Assembly: GCA_003456855.1 (NCBI GenBank) | Contig: DMOO01000242.1 | Location: 1-33,705 of the forward strand | Direction: 5' to 3' | DNA from: Sphaerochaeta sp. | GTDB taxonomy: Bacteria; Spirochaetota; Spirochaetia; Sphaerochaetales; Sphaerochaetaceae | DNA: 33,705 bases | Shown here: positions 14,184 through 22,456 of the stretch, piece by piece | Layout of the letters: every line of letters starts with the position of its first letter | Numbering within the stretch: the stretch's first letter is position 1 | The notes under the pieces: model-generated | What the model was told of the DNA's origin: nothing | What the model saw: the letters and a program-made list of their open reading frames with translations, nothing else | The model's database searches: none | Position numbers and translations under genes: made by a program

Positions 14184-15044
14184 TCAACCCTTGACGGCTC
14201 CTCCTGTGATTCCCTCGACATAGTACTTCTGAAGCCAGATGAACAATGCCGTGATAGGGATGGCAACCACTGTGGCTGCGGCGCAGAAGGTTGTGAAATA
14301 CTGTTGGATCTGCTCTCTTTCGAGCCATTTGTACATTCCGAGCGACACTGTGTACATTCCGACATCCGGGACACCGGACATTATGAACGACACGAAGATG
14401 AAGTCGCACCATGGTGCAATGAAGGACACCAGGATGGTGTAGATGACAATAGGCTTGCTGAGTGGCAGGGTGATCTTCCAGAAGATCTGCGACCTGGTTG
14501 CGCCGTCTATGAAGGCGGCCTCGTCAAGAGACTTAGGCACGGTGTCGAAGAAGCCCTTCGAAACGTAGTAGGAGAGGGCTGCACCGGCGCTGTAGACGAT
14601 GATGAGCGAGGTCAGAGACTGGAAGTTGTTAGGCAGCAGGATCTTCAACAGGAAGTAGACGGCCGTCATTGACATGAAGCCCGGGAACATTCCCAGGACC
14701 AGCATGACGTTCATCATGGGCTTTCTGAGCTTGAACTTCATTCTGCTGAAGGCGTAGCTCACGCAGAGCACGAAGGCCGTTGTGATCACGCAGGAGATCG
14801 TTGCAACCAGGAAGGTGTTTCCGAACCACTGCATGAACGGTGTGTCCGTGAACAGCCTGCCGTAGTTTCCCAACGTCCAGGTCTTCGGGAAGAATGTGCT
14901 GCTCCAAGCGCCTTCCTCGGCCCTGAAGGACTGGCCAACAAGGTAGACCAGCGGTGTCAGGGAGATGATGCTTAGTACAATGAGGATCGCATAGGTGAAC
15001 CCGTTTGAGATCCTTCTTCTGATTTTCAATCCTAAACTGGTCAT
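14184..15044 (-). CDS. malG: Maltose/maltodextrin-type ABC transporter permease (MalG-like)
   Basis: This 286-residue inner-membrane permease has about six transmembrane helices and the ATPase-docking EAA motif in EAAFIDGATRSQIFWKITLP (about 196-215). LGNYGRLF and the C-terminal YYVEGITGGAVKG are typical of MalG, which ends in a conserved Gly-rich tail in maltose systems. It overlaps malF by 4 bp (ATGA), with AAGG within reach as a ribosome site. No MsmX/MalK-type ATPase gene lies in the window, so a shared ATPase from elsewhere probably powers the importer. Confidence 0.92.
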   Translation of the reverse strand: MTSLGLKIRRRISNGFTYAILIVLSIISLTPLVYLVGQSFRAEEGAWSSTFFPKTWTLGNYGRLFTDTPFMQWFGNTFLVATISCVITTAFVLCVSYAFSRMKFKLRKPMMNVMLVLGMFPGFMSMTAVYFLLKILLPNNFQSLTSLIIVYSAGAALSYYVSKGFFDTVPKSLDEAAFIDGATRSQIFWKITLPLSKPIVIYTILVSFIAPWCDFIFVSFIMSGVPDVGMYTVSLGMYKWLEREQIQQYFTTFCAAATVVAIPITALFIWLQKYYVEGITGGAVKG

Positions 15045-16555
15045 CCTTGGAATTCATCCTCCTTTGTCACTGCCGAGGATTTGTTGTACACAAGCAAGGA
15101 GAAGGTCGCTGAGATGATGAACACAAGGATACCGATGACGGATGCCAGCTTGTAGTTCCTGTCAGAACCTAGTGACAGCTTGTAGAGCCATGTGATCAGA
15201 AGGTCTGTTCCCTTGGCTCCGGATGTGTACTTGAGAAGATCTCCAGGTCCGCCTCCTGACAGGAGGTAGATGACGTTGAAGTTGTTGATGTTGCCTATGA
15301 ACTGTGTGATCAGGTATGGACCTGTGACGAACAGCATGTAGGGGAGTGTGATCTTGAAGAAGGTCGTCACCGGACCGGCTCCGTCGATCCTTGCGCTCTC
15401 GTAGAGGTCTGCAGGGATGTTCATCAGGATACCGGAGCAGATCAGCATTGAGTACGGGACTCCGATCCACATGTTGACCAGGATGATCGCCACCCTGGTG
15501 TGCATGATGCTGATTCCGAACTTGAAGTTGAAACCGAACATCTTGTACAGCATCTGGGTTATGATTCCGCTCATCTCCATGCTGTCTCCTGCTGTGAGCA
15601 TCTTTGAGATGATCATCAGGGAGACGAACTGCGGGACCGCGATTGTCATGACGAAGATGGTTCTGAACACCTTCTTGAACCTGATCCCCTTCTTGTTGAT
15701 CAGAAGGGCCACGATCATTCCACCGAAGTAGTTTGTGAACGTTGCAAAGACTGCCCAGATCAGTGTCCAGCCCAGGACTCTTCCGAATGTTCCCGAGAGC
15801 TGTGAGTTCTTGCCGAAGATCTCCTTGAAGTTCTCGAAGCCGACCCATCTGAACAGGTGCTGCGGGACCTCTGTGGATGCATCATAGTTCGTGAAGGCTA
15901 TGACGATCATCGTGACCAGAGGCACGACGGTGAAGACGAACAGTCCTATCATCGGCAGCGAGAGCAGTGTGACGTGGAACTTGGTGTCGAAGAGCTGTGC
16001 AACCTCCTTGCGGAAGGAGAGGGCTCTCTTGCCTTCCTTGGCATACTCCTCAAGCTGACGGCTCTCCTTCAGGCTGTTCAGGTAGATGGCCACGAAGAAG
16101 AGGATCATGAAGATGGTGAGTATTCCATAGAGGATGATCTTGAAGCTGTTGTCTCCCACGACCTTCTCGTAGACGCCCAGATCGTCGTTCCAGTAGTCCG
16201 CCGTCTCGACGATTCCGACCGTCCCCTTGGTGAAGAAGCCGTAGAAGAACTTGCCCAGGTATGTCCCTCCGAAGAAGACCATGTACAGGACGAAGCCTAT
16301 TTCACACAGCAGATAGATCAAACCCTTTGCGAACTGGCAGCGGAACATGTGCCCGGTCCCCATGATGACATAGGAGGCCTTTGTCAGGGCGTTTCCCTTT
16401 GCGAATCCCTTGAGGTAATTCGCGAATCCCTTTCCGAGTCCCTTGAAGAAGCCGAGGATTCCAAGGCCCATCTTCTTGAACAGCCTTGCAACCGCCTTTG
16501 GGAAGCCCTTGATGGACTTCTTGGCATTGTAGAGGAACTTCTGGAACGGATTCAT
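15041..16555 (-). CDS. malF: Maltose/maltodextrin-type ABC transporter permease (MalF-like) with N-terminal extension
   Basis: The C-terminal ~300 residues are a standard MalF permease, with EAA loop LYESARIDGAGPVTTFFKITLP. In front lie about 195 extra residues: a Lys/Gly/Phe-rich amphipathic stretch (1-55, with GLGILGFFKGLGKGF), then hydrophobic segments near 75-110 and 145-165 and a charged linker. E. coli MalF also has extra N-terminal helices but carries its large loop elsewhere. The start is uncertain: ATG 16555 has no Shine-Dalgarno site, and ATG 16576 is an in-frame alternative. It follows malE after a hairpin that may reduce read-through, so binding protein would be made in excess over permease. 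Confidence 0.9.
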   Translation of the reverse strand: MNPFQKFLYNAKKSIKGFPKAVARLFKKMGLGILGFFKGLGKGFANYLKGFAKGNALTKASYVIMGTGHMFRCQFAKGLIYLLCEIGFVLYMVFFGGTYLGKFFYGFFTKGTVGIVETADYWNDDLGVYEKVVGDNSFKIILYGILTIFMILFFVAIYLNSLKESRQLEEYAKEGKRALSFRKEVAQLFDTKFHVTLLSLPMIGLFVFTVVPLVTMIVIAFTNYDASTEVPQHLFRWVGFENFKEIFGKNSQLSGTFGRVLGWTLIWAVFATFTNYFGGMIVALLINKKGIRFKKVFRTIFVMTIAVPQFVSLMIISKMLTAGDSMEMSGIITQMLYKMFGFNFKFGISIMHTRVAIILVNMWIGVPYSMLICSGILMNIPADLYESARIDGAGPVTTFFKITLPYMLFVTGPYLITQFIGNINNFNVIYLLSGGGPGDLLKYTSGAKGTDLLITWLYKLSLGSDRNYKLASVIGILVFIISATFSLLVYNKSSAVTKEDEFQG

Positions 16556-16587
16556 CAAAAAGTATTTTGTATCCATATGCAGAATTA

Positions 16588-16620
16588 GACAAAATCGGCA
16601 GACCACTCAGAGGTCTGCCG
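16588..16620 (-). terminator. Intra-operon hairpin between malE and malF (partial terminator)
   Basis: On the minus strand a perfect 9-bp stem, CGGCAGACC/GGTCTGCCG (16612-16620 and 16596-16604), has a 7-base loop and is followed by ATTTTGTC. The U-tract is weak. It starts 15 bases past the malE stop, so it likely terminates part of the transcripts or protects the upstream mRNA. Confidence 0.65.
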
Positions 16621-16634
16621 TTCCAAGTGAATCC

Positions 16635-17909
16635 TTACTTGCGTATCTGCGAGCAGAGTGAATCAAGCAGGGCCTGCAGGTCGGCGTCCGTGACCGTTGT
16701 CGGGTCTGGAGTGTCGACGAACTGCTTTGTCAGGCTTCCCATTGGTGTCCAGTAGGTTGAAGGTACTCCCTTCTGTGTGCGGAAGTACTCGGCTTCCTTC
16801 AGGACCACGCTGATGATGGCGTCGCTTGCAACCTCGGCTGAGCCCTTGACTGCAATGTTGGTAGGTCCGAATCCACGGGTCTGGAATCTGAGAAGCTGGT
16901 TCTGCTCGTTTGTGAGCCACTGGGCCAGCTTGTGTGCCTCGGCCTTGTTCTGTGAGTAGCCGTTGACACCGATGAGCTTGTAGCCGAAGTAACCGTTCAG
17001 CAGGACGTCCTTGCCGCCGATTGTGGCTGTAGGCATGGCTGCGATTGCCATGTTGCTTCCCCAGACGTTCTCGATGGCTGTCTTGTTCCAGGTTCCTGAG
17101 ACTGCGGCGATGATTGTGCCGCTCTGGATGCCGGCGATGATCTTGGAGTCATCGACGTTGGCTGTGAGGGCAGGGTTCGCGAAGTAGGTCCTCAGGGCCT
17201 TCATGACCTCAAGACCCTTTGCGCTGTCGTAGTTGATCTCGATCTGCTTCTCTGTCAGGTCATCGGAGTAGGTGACCTTGTAGTAGAGCTCAGGATCTGC
17301 GAAGAAGAATGAGCTGAGGTACCAGCCATCCTCGTACAGCTTGTAGGCAACCTGCTTGCCCTGTGCGGCTGCGACCTCGAGCATCTTGTCCAGGCTCTTG
17401 ACGTCGTCTGCGCTGAGCTTTGAGCTGTCGTAGTACACGAAGTAGGTGTTGTCACCTGTCATCGGGTAGGCATAGACGCGCTCCTCGCCGCCGATTGTGA
17501 CTGTTGCGGCATCGACGCTCTCTGCTGTGTTGACAGCCTTGATGTCCTCCAGGATGCTTCCGCCGACTCTGGCGAGTGCACCGGCCTGGATGAGCTTGTT
17601 GATCTGGTCGCTTGCGAATGCGAATACATCAGGACCGGACTCAGGGTCGTTCAGGACCTTGTCAGCTGCATCGGACTCTGACTGGACTCCATAGAGGAAC
17701 TTGTAGTTCTTGTCAGGGTTGGCTGCTGCATATGCATTGCACATCTCCTTGATCATGGCCTGGTCTTCCTGTGAGGCCCAGACTGTGAGTGTGATTCTCT
17801 CTGAAGATGCTGTTGTTGTGGTTGTTGTGCTCTTCTCGTCCTCTCCGCCGGCGAATGCCATTGTGCAGGCGATGCACAGAATCACAAGGATTGTAAGTAG
17901 TTTCTTCAT
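16635..17909 (-). CDS. malE: Maltose/maltodextrin-type extracellular solute-binding protein (MalE-like)
   Basis: The 424-residue protein has a signal peptide (MKKLLTILVILCIACTMAFA) followed by a charged, Thr-rich linker and a family 1 solute-binding fold: ITLTVWASQEDQAMIKEM at the start, GPDVFAFASDQINKL, YAYPMTGDNTYFVYYDSS, and AAVSGTWNKTAIENVWG. This order matches maltodextrin-binding proteins rather than generic sugar-binding proteins. The signal peptide could be cut after AFA, or at a Cys if the lipobox is relaxed (IAC); anchoring is unclear. Of two nearby starts, ATG 17909 is better spaced from AAAGGA than ATG 17915. It is flanked by hairpins on both sides and is probably the most expressed gene of the transport part. 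Confidence 0.92.
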   Translation of the reverse strand: MKKLLTILVILCIACTMAFAGGEDEKSTTTTTTASSERITLTVWASQEDQAMIKEMCNAYAAANPDKNYKFLYGVQSESDAADKVLNDPESGPDVFAFASDQINKLIQAGALARVGGSILEDIKAVNTAESVDAATVTIGGEERVYAYPMTGDNTYFVYYDSSKLSADDVKSLDKMLEVAAAQGKQVAYKLYEDGWYLSSFFFADPELYYKVTYSDDLTEKQIEINYDSAKGLEVMKALRTYFANPALTANVDDSKIIAGIQSGTIIAAVSGTWNKTAIENVWGSNMAIAAMPTATIGGKDVLLNGYFGYKLIGVNGYSQNKAEAHKLAQWLTNEQNQLLRFQTRGFGPTNIAVKGSAEVASDAIISVVLKEAEYFRTQKGVPSTYWTPMGSLTKQFVDTPDPTTVTDADLQALLDSLCSQIRK

Positions 17910-17934
17910 TTCCATACGTCCTTTTAGAGAATAG

Positions 17935-17966
17935 GGGAGTGCCCGCATTATCTGCGGGCGTCTCCC
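17935..17966 (-). other. Strong hairpin between the repeat lipoprotein gene and malE
   Basis: A two-part stem, GGGAG...CTCCC outside and GCCCGCA...TGCGGGC inside with a 5-base loop, occupies the intergenic gap. No U-tract follows, so it is more likely an mRNA processing or stability element than a terminator. Confidence 0.55.
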
Positions 17967-17980
17967 TGAAAGCTTTAAAA

Positions 17981-19678
17981 TCACTGCTTGACTGCTGTGA
18001 CTACTCCGTCTGCCAGTGTGATTGTGTATGTTCCGACCTCACCGATCATGACGTTGTTTCCGTCAGCTGCGCCGTACCATGTGACGTTTCCGGCTGCATC
18101 GACGTTGATGACCTTGATGGCTGCAATGTCAGAACCGAGCCAGGAAGCTGGATCCTGTGCTGTCCATGTGTAGGTTGTGCTGCCTGAGAACTTGTTCTGG
18201 CTCTCTGCTCTCCAGGTGTCGCCATCGCCGATTGTTCCGACAAGGTAGTCACCCTCGAGCTTCTCGGCTGTGAGATATCCCTGGTTCTCGCCTGTGATGT
18301 GCAGGACGATCTCATAGAGACCATAGTCGTCGACCATGAGGTTCTCGCCGTCGCCTTCACGTCCGTACCAGACGTCTGCGCCGCATCCGCTGTAGCCGTA
18401 TGTTGCCTTGACAGCGCCCTTGAATCCGGAATCGCTGATCCAGGAAGCTGTGTCAGCCTCTGTGAATGTGTAGTAGACAACGTATGTGTCGTCTGCAACC
18501 TTCTCGAACTGATGGTTGACTGCTGTGCAATCCCAGTGGTCGCCACCATCGATGACACCTGCAAGGAAGAGACCCTTCTCTGAGAGGGTGACTGTTGCTG
18601 TGTCTGAAGTTGCGTTGTATGCAACGTTGTACTGTCCGGCCTTCAGGAGCAGGTTGTCCTGTCCAGCAGCTGTGAGTGTCCAGCTTGTTGCATCAGCTGA
18701 CTGCTCGCTGACTCCGTACCATGTTCCGTTGACGTCGTTCAGGACCTTGACTGCTGCACAGGCTGTGCCGTAGACGGCGTTGTCTGCTGTCCAGTCAGCG
18801 TAGTTGTCCTCTGTGACGTTGATTGTCAGAGCGAAGTCCTCTCTGATTGCATCTGTTGCCATCTGGCCTTCCGGTGTTGCTGCCCAGTCAAAGACTGTTC
18901 CGACAACGTACATGTCATTTGTGATCTCGATTGCCTGGGCATCGCCTGTTCTGACAAGTCTCATGACGTCATAGGCGGCTGAGCCTGGGTTTGTCTCAAG
19001 GTAGATGTCATAGACACCGGCCTTTGCGACGTTGACGTTCCAGCCTGTTGCTGACTCGCCGAAACCGCCGTTTGCATAGAACCAGCGCTCACCATCAACC
19101 AGGACCTCTCCAACGATGTCGCCGTCTGCCTCTGCGAGTGCTGTGTAGCCCTCGAGGTATCCGACACCGTGCTGGCCTGTCCATGTTCCCATGGCTCTGA
19201 CCTGGAACTGGTCGCCCTCATAGAGAGTGACATCCTTGATGACGAAGACGTTCTTTCCTGCCTCGTCTGTCTTTGTGAGCTTGAAGGTCTCCTCGACCTC
19301 TGCGCTCTCGTTCCAGTTGCTGGCTTTGAGTGTTCCGGCACCGGATCCGATCAGACACCAGGTTGTTGTATCCTCAACGAAGGCTCCCTTGTAGCCTGCA
19401 AAGAGGTCTGTGTCCTCTGTGACTGGTGTGTCGAAGTCGAAGAGGATTGTCTTCGAGGCTTCTGAATACCAAGCCATGAATGTGGCTCCTTCCTTCTCGG
19501 CTTCCCAAGAGGTGAGCTTTGTTCCTGGAGCAACGACCTCTTCCTTGAGGAGCTTTGTTCCATCGTACCAGGAGACGATAACTCCGTCTTCTGCAGCAGC
19601 ATTTCCACCTGTTGCGCAGCTTGTAAGAGCAAGCAAGACTGCGAGAACAGCGATAGCGATGATGCTAAGTTTTCTCAT
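17981..19678 (-). CDS. SusE/SusF-like multi-domain starch-binding lipoprotein (predicted)
   Basis: The 565-residue lipoprotein (signal ending LALTSC, Cys21) has no enzyme motif. Residues 32-96 (VSWYDGTKLLKEEVVAPGTK...TDLFAGYK) resemble an InlB/Listeria-Bacteroides-type B-repeat. Four beta-rich repeats follow at about 105-245, 256-366, 370-472 and 477-563. They share an opening of the form L/V-x-G-x-x-x-x-W, and the last three share a W-YG motif (TWYGV 319-322, VWYGR 436-439, TWYGA 533-536). This is the tandem CBM layout of Bacteroidota SusE/SusF outer-membrane starch-binding proteins. Its place between pullulanase and malE supports glucan holding at the surface. The start has a very strong GGAGGAAGGAA. 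Binding is inferred, not shown. Confidence 0.75.
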   Translation of the reverse strand: MRKLSIIAIAVLAVLLALTSCATGGNAAAEDGVIVSWYDGTKLLKEEVVAPGTKLTSWEAEKEGATFMAWYSEASKTILFDFDTPVTEDTDLFAGYKGAFVEDTTTWCLIGSGAGTLKASNWNESAEVEETFKLTKTDEAGKNVFVIKDVTLYEGDQFQVRAMGTWTGQHGVGYLEGYTALAEADGDIVGEVLVDGERWFYANGGFGESATGWNVNVAKAGVYDIYLETNPGSAAYDVMRLVRTGDAQAIEITNDMYVVGTVFDWAATPEGQMATDAIREDFALTINVTEDNYADWTADNAVYGTACAAVKVLNDVNGTWYGVSEQSADATSWTLTAAGQDNLLLKAGQYNVAYNATSDTATVTLSEKGLFLAGVIDGGDHWDCTAVNHQFEKVADDTYVVYYTFTEADTASWISDSGFKGAVKATYGYSGCGADVWYGREGDGENLMVDDYGLYEIVLHITGENQGYLTAEKLEGDYLVGTIGDGDTWRAESQNKFSGSTTYTWTAQDPASWLGSDIAAIKVINVDAAGNVTWYGAADGNNVMIGEVGTYTITLADGVVTAVKQ

Positions 19679-19734
19679 AATTCCTTCCTCCAATTTAATG
19701 ATTATCTTATCCAAAAGAGCGCAAAACCATATTT

Positions 19735-19762
19735 ACTATACTTTCCCGCCCGTAAAGAACAA
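19735..19762 (-). promoter_or_regulatory. Candidate internal promoter before the starch-binding lipoprotein gene
   Basis: On the minus strand TTGTTC (19757-19762), a 16-bp spacer and TATAGT (19735-19740) lie in the 101-bp gap behind pulA. This would allow the binding/transport genes to be expressed apart from the pullulanase. Confidence 0.45.
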
Positions 19763-19779
19763 TTGTAAAACTATATTTT

Positions 19780-22368
19780 TCATCTGTCTACAAATAAAAT
19801 CGATTTTCCTGCCACAGACTGCGTTCCTGAGACGGTGGAGCCCTCGTGGAGGAACTCGTTGTCCCTGAGAACCAGCTTCCAGTCACCACCCTGCAGGGTG
19901 TACTGGATCTCCGAGACCTGAGGGTTGATCACGGCGATCGCCTTGATGTTCCCGTGGATCCTGTAGGTGACCTCAAGGACAAAGTCGTTCAGGACCTTGT
20001 AGGAGACGTCCGCCTCATGCAGGAAGGGATACTCGCTTCTCATTGCAATCAGCTCGGCGTAGAAGGCCGCCATCTGGGCCTCGTCGCTTCCTTCCTTCAG
20101 AACCTCCCAGTCGATGTTGTTCACCTCGTCGGAGGACTTGTAGCTGTTTCCGTCACCGCCCTTGGTCCTGAGAAGCTCCTCTCCTGCAAGCATGAACGGT
20201 GTTCCCTTTGCGATCATCATTGTGGTTGCTCCCAGTCTCTGCATTGCCAGAAGCTCTTCCTTTGTGGCGTTCGGGTTCGAACCGGAGAGCTTGTCCCACA
20301 GTGTGTGGTTGTCATGGGATGACATGTAGTTGATCACCATGGAGTTCTTGACGCTCCAGTTTGTTCCGGTTGTCTTGACTCCGCCCCTGAGGCCGAAGGC
20401 GATCTTGTTTGCAGTGTCTGCGCTAGGCGAGCCGTTGATGTAGCCGCGGGTGTTGATTGCAAAGACCGAGCCCTTGAGACCGTCTCTGATCGAGTCGTTG
20501 AAGACCGCGATGCTTCCTGCTGCACCCGGTGTCGCCGTTATCCTTGCGATGTTGGCCTGGCTTGCCTGCTCAGATCCTGCGATCTGGACTGTTCCGCCTG
20601 TCCATCCTTCGCCGTAAATGAGGGCAGAAGGGTTGATTTTGTGCACTGCAGCCTCTATCTGGGCCATCGTTTCAATGTCATGGATTGCCATGAGATCGAA
20701 TCTGAAGCCGTCAAGATGATACTCTGTGAGCCAGTGGACGATGCTGTCCACCATGTACTTGCGGTACATCGCCCTCTCGCTGGCAGTCTCGTTTCCGCAG
20801 CCGCTTCCGTTGGATGGGGCTCCTGAGCTTGTGTAGCGGTAATAGTAGTAAGGGACTATCTTGCTCAGGTTACTGTTGATGTCATAGGTGTGGTTGTAGA
20901 CTACATCCATGACAACACCGATTCCTTCATTATGAAGAGCCTGGACCATCTGCTTGAACTCGTTGACTCTGACTTCACCGTGGTATGGGTCCGTGCTGTA
21001 GCTTCCCTCAGGCACGTTGTAGTTCTTCGGGTCATAGCCCCAGTTGAACTGAGGCTCATCGAGCCTTGTCTCGTCAACGGTCGCAAAGTCGTAGACTGGC
21101 TGGAGGTGCACATGGCTGATTCCAAGCTGCTTCAGATAGTCGACTCCGACAGCCATTCCACTTGAGTTCACAAGCCCTGTCTCCGTGAAGGCCAGGTACT
21201 TGCCCTTGTACTGAGAGGCTGCAAGCTTGTTTGAGAAGTCACGTACGTGGACCTCCCAGATTGCAGCATCGGAGTAGGAGGCCAAAGAAACAAAGGAATC
21301 CTTGTCAAAACCCTCAGGGTCTGTGCTGTCAAGGTTGATGACCATGCCTCTGTCTCCGTTGACTCCTGCCGCGAAGGCGTATGGGTCAACCGCCTCCTGG
21401 GTCCCTGATGCAGTCGTCACACTGTAGGTGTAGTAGGTTCCGCTTGTGCAGGGGTAGGTGATGCACCAGACTCCCTTGTCCTGCCTCTCCATTGCAACGG
21501 AGGCGAAGGCCGAACCGCCGTCTCCTGCCTCGTAGAGGTTCAGGACCACTGCACTGGCTGTAGGTGCCCAGACCTTGAACTGGGTCTTGTCACCCATGAT
21601 GACGGCTCCAAGGTCATCGCCGTCGTAGGTGTAGTTGGCTATGAAATCCTCGGTGTCGAAGATCTCCGTCGGAAGGGCGGCCTTGCTGCCGTAGCCCTCG
21701 ATGTAGACATTGTACTGGCTGGCTATGTCCAGGTCCTCTGCAAGGGTGATGATGCCGCTTGTGCCGTTGAGCCAGACGTCGGAGAGACCTGAGATGGCGA
21801 TCTCGCGTCCGTTCTGGTCAGTGACCTTCAAAGATGACATGACATCATCGGTTCCCGGAGCCAGAAAGTATCTGATCTGGTTCTTCGATATTATTCCGGC
21901 AAGGTTGAAGAACCTGATCTGCTCCAGGGTCTTTCCTCCATCGGAGCTTCGATACTGCTCCGACTGGCCTGCCTTAAGGTAAATGACTGTCTCATGGTCC
22001 GTCATCACTGCGACTCTGTCCTCGGCCCAGTCCTTGTTCGCGGTTCCCCAGAAGTTCTGTCCAGGGTCGGAGCAGTCCGTTCTGACAATGAATCCGACCT
22101 CCGCGATGTCCTCAGGGACGTTCACCGAGCATTTGCCTCCATATTCACAAGGTTCGAAAGGATAGCCCGAGCCGTCCTTTCCATCCCACCACATCCACAC
22201 GTCACAGGTGGAGAGGTCTGAGTTTCCATTCCAATAAAGTGTTATTAGGTTGCAGCCTTCCTGGATCTCCGTCTCTGGAGCAGAAGCAGACTGCTGTACC
22301 TGTGCGGTTGTGCATCCGATGATGAAAAGACACACCACACACAAGAGCAACAAAGTGGCTTTCCTCAT
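19780..22368 (-). CDS. pulA: Type I pullulanase (GH13_14), lipoprotein
   Basis: This 862-residue debranching enzyme hydrolyses alpha-1,6 links in pullulan and amylopectin fragments. The lipoprotein signal ends FIIGC (Cys19). Domains in order: a CBM41-like domain (LITLYWNGNSDLSTCDVWMWW, about 40-140), a linker region, a CBM48-type domain (FKVWAPTASAVVLNLYE, about 255-345), the catalytic barrel (about 365-760) and a C-terminal beta domain. The type I hallmark appears as FNWGYDP (441-447). Catalytic residues are Asp558 in DGFRFDLM, Glu587 in YGEGW and Asp686 in SSHDNHTLWD. The start is ATG 22368 behind GGGGGATTATT. It leads the minus-strand starch locus and is divergent from the GH53 gene. Confidence 0.97.
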   Translation of the reverse strand: MRKATLLLLCVVCLFIIGCTTAQVQQSASAPETEIQEGCNLITLYWNGNSDLSTCDVWMWWDGKDGSGYPFEPCEYGGKCSVNVPEDIAEVGFIVRTDCSDPGQNFWGTANKDWAEDRVAVMTDHETVIYLKAGQSEQYRSSDGGKTLEQIRFFNLAGIISKNQIRYFLAPGTDDVMSSLKVTDQNGREIAISGLSDVWLNGTSGIITLAEDLDIASQYNVYIEGYGSKAALPTEIFDTEDFIANYTYDGDDLGAVIMGDKTQFKVWAPTASAVVLNLYEAGDGGSAFASVAMERQDKGVWCITYPCTSGTYYTYSVTTASGTQEAVDPYAFAAGVNGDRGMVINLDSTDPEGFDKDSFVSLASYSDAAIWEVHVRDFSNKLAASQYKGKYLAFTETGLVNSSGMAVGVDYLKQLGISHVHLQPVYDFATVDETRLDEPQFNWGYDPKNYNVPEGSYSTDPYHGEVRVNEFKQMVQALHNEGIGVVMDVVYNHTYDINSNLSKIVPYYYYRYTSSGAPSNGSGCGNETASERAMYRKYMVDSIVHWLTEYHLDGFRFDLMAIHDIETMAQIEAAVHKINPSALIYGEGWTGGTVQIAGSEQASQANIARITATPGAAGSIAVFNDSIRDGLKGSVFAINTRGYINGSPSADTANKIAFGLRGGVKTTGTNWSVKNSMVINYMSSHDNHTLWDKLSGSNPNATKEELLAMQRLGATTMMIAKGTPFMLAGEELLRTKGGDGNSYKSSDEVNNIDWEVLKEGSDEAQMAAFYAELIAMRSEYPFLHEADVSYKVLNDFVLEVTYRIHGNIKAIAVINPQVSEIQYTLQGGDWKLVLRDNEFLHEGSTVSGTQSVAGKSILFVDR

Positions 22369-22386
22369 AATAATCCCCCAATGGAT

Positions 22387-22415
22387 ATTGTAATATTAGT
22401 TTCTCCACCAAACAA
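22387..22415 (-). promoter_or_regulatory. pulA promoter
   Basis: On the minus strand TTGTTT (22410-22415), a 17-bp spacer and TACAAT (22387-22392) predict a leader of about 12-15 nt that contains the GGGGGA ribosome site. Its -35 lies back to back with that of the divergent GH53 gene. Confidence 0.65.
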
Positions 22416-22421
22416 GAATAT

Positions 22422-22450
22422 TTAACATCTGTTCATGCAAGTAATATAAT
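22422..22450 (+). promoter_or_regulatory. GH53 promoter, leaderless geometry
   Basis: TTAACA (22422-22427), a 17-bp spacer and a perfect TATAAT (22445-22450) lie just upstream of the GTG start at 22457. The predicted transcription start coincides with the start codon. Confidence 0.7.
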
Positions 22451-22456
22451 TGAATC

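Noticed and set aside
14163..14412. N-terminal extension of the alpha-amylase frame
   Set aside because: It overlaps malG coding sequence. ATG 14163 has a GGAGAG site and starts a proper lipoprotein signal peptide.
15857..16588. 243-residue open frame on the plus strand
   Set aside because: It is antisense to malF, with low-complexity Glu/Asp/Leu content and no motif. The permease frame is clearly real.
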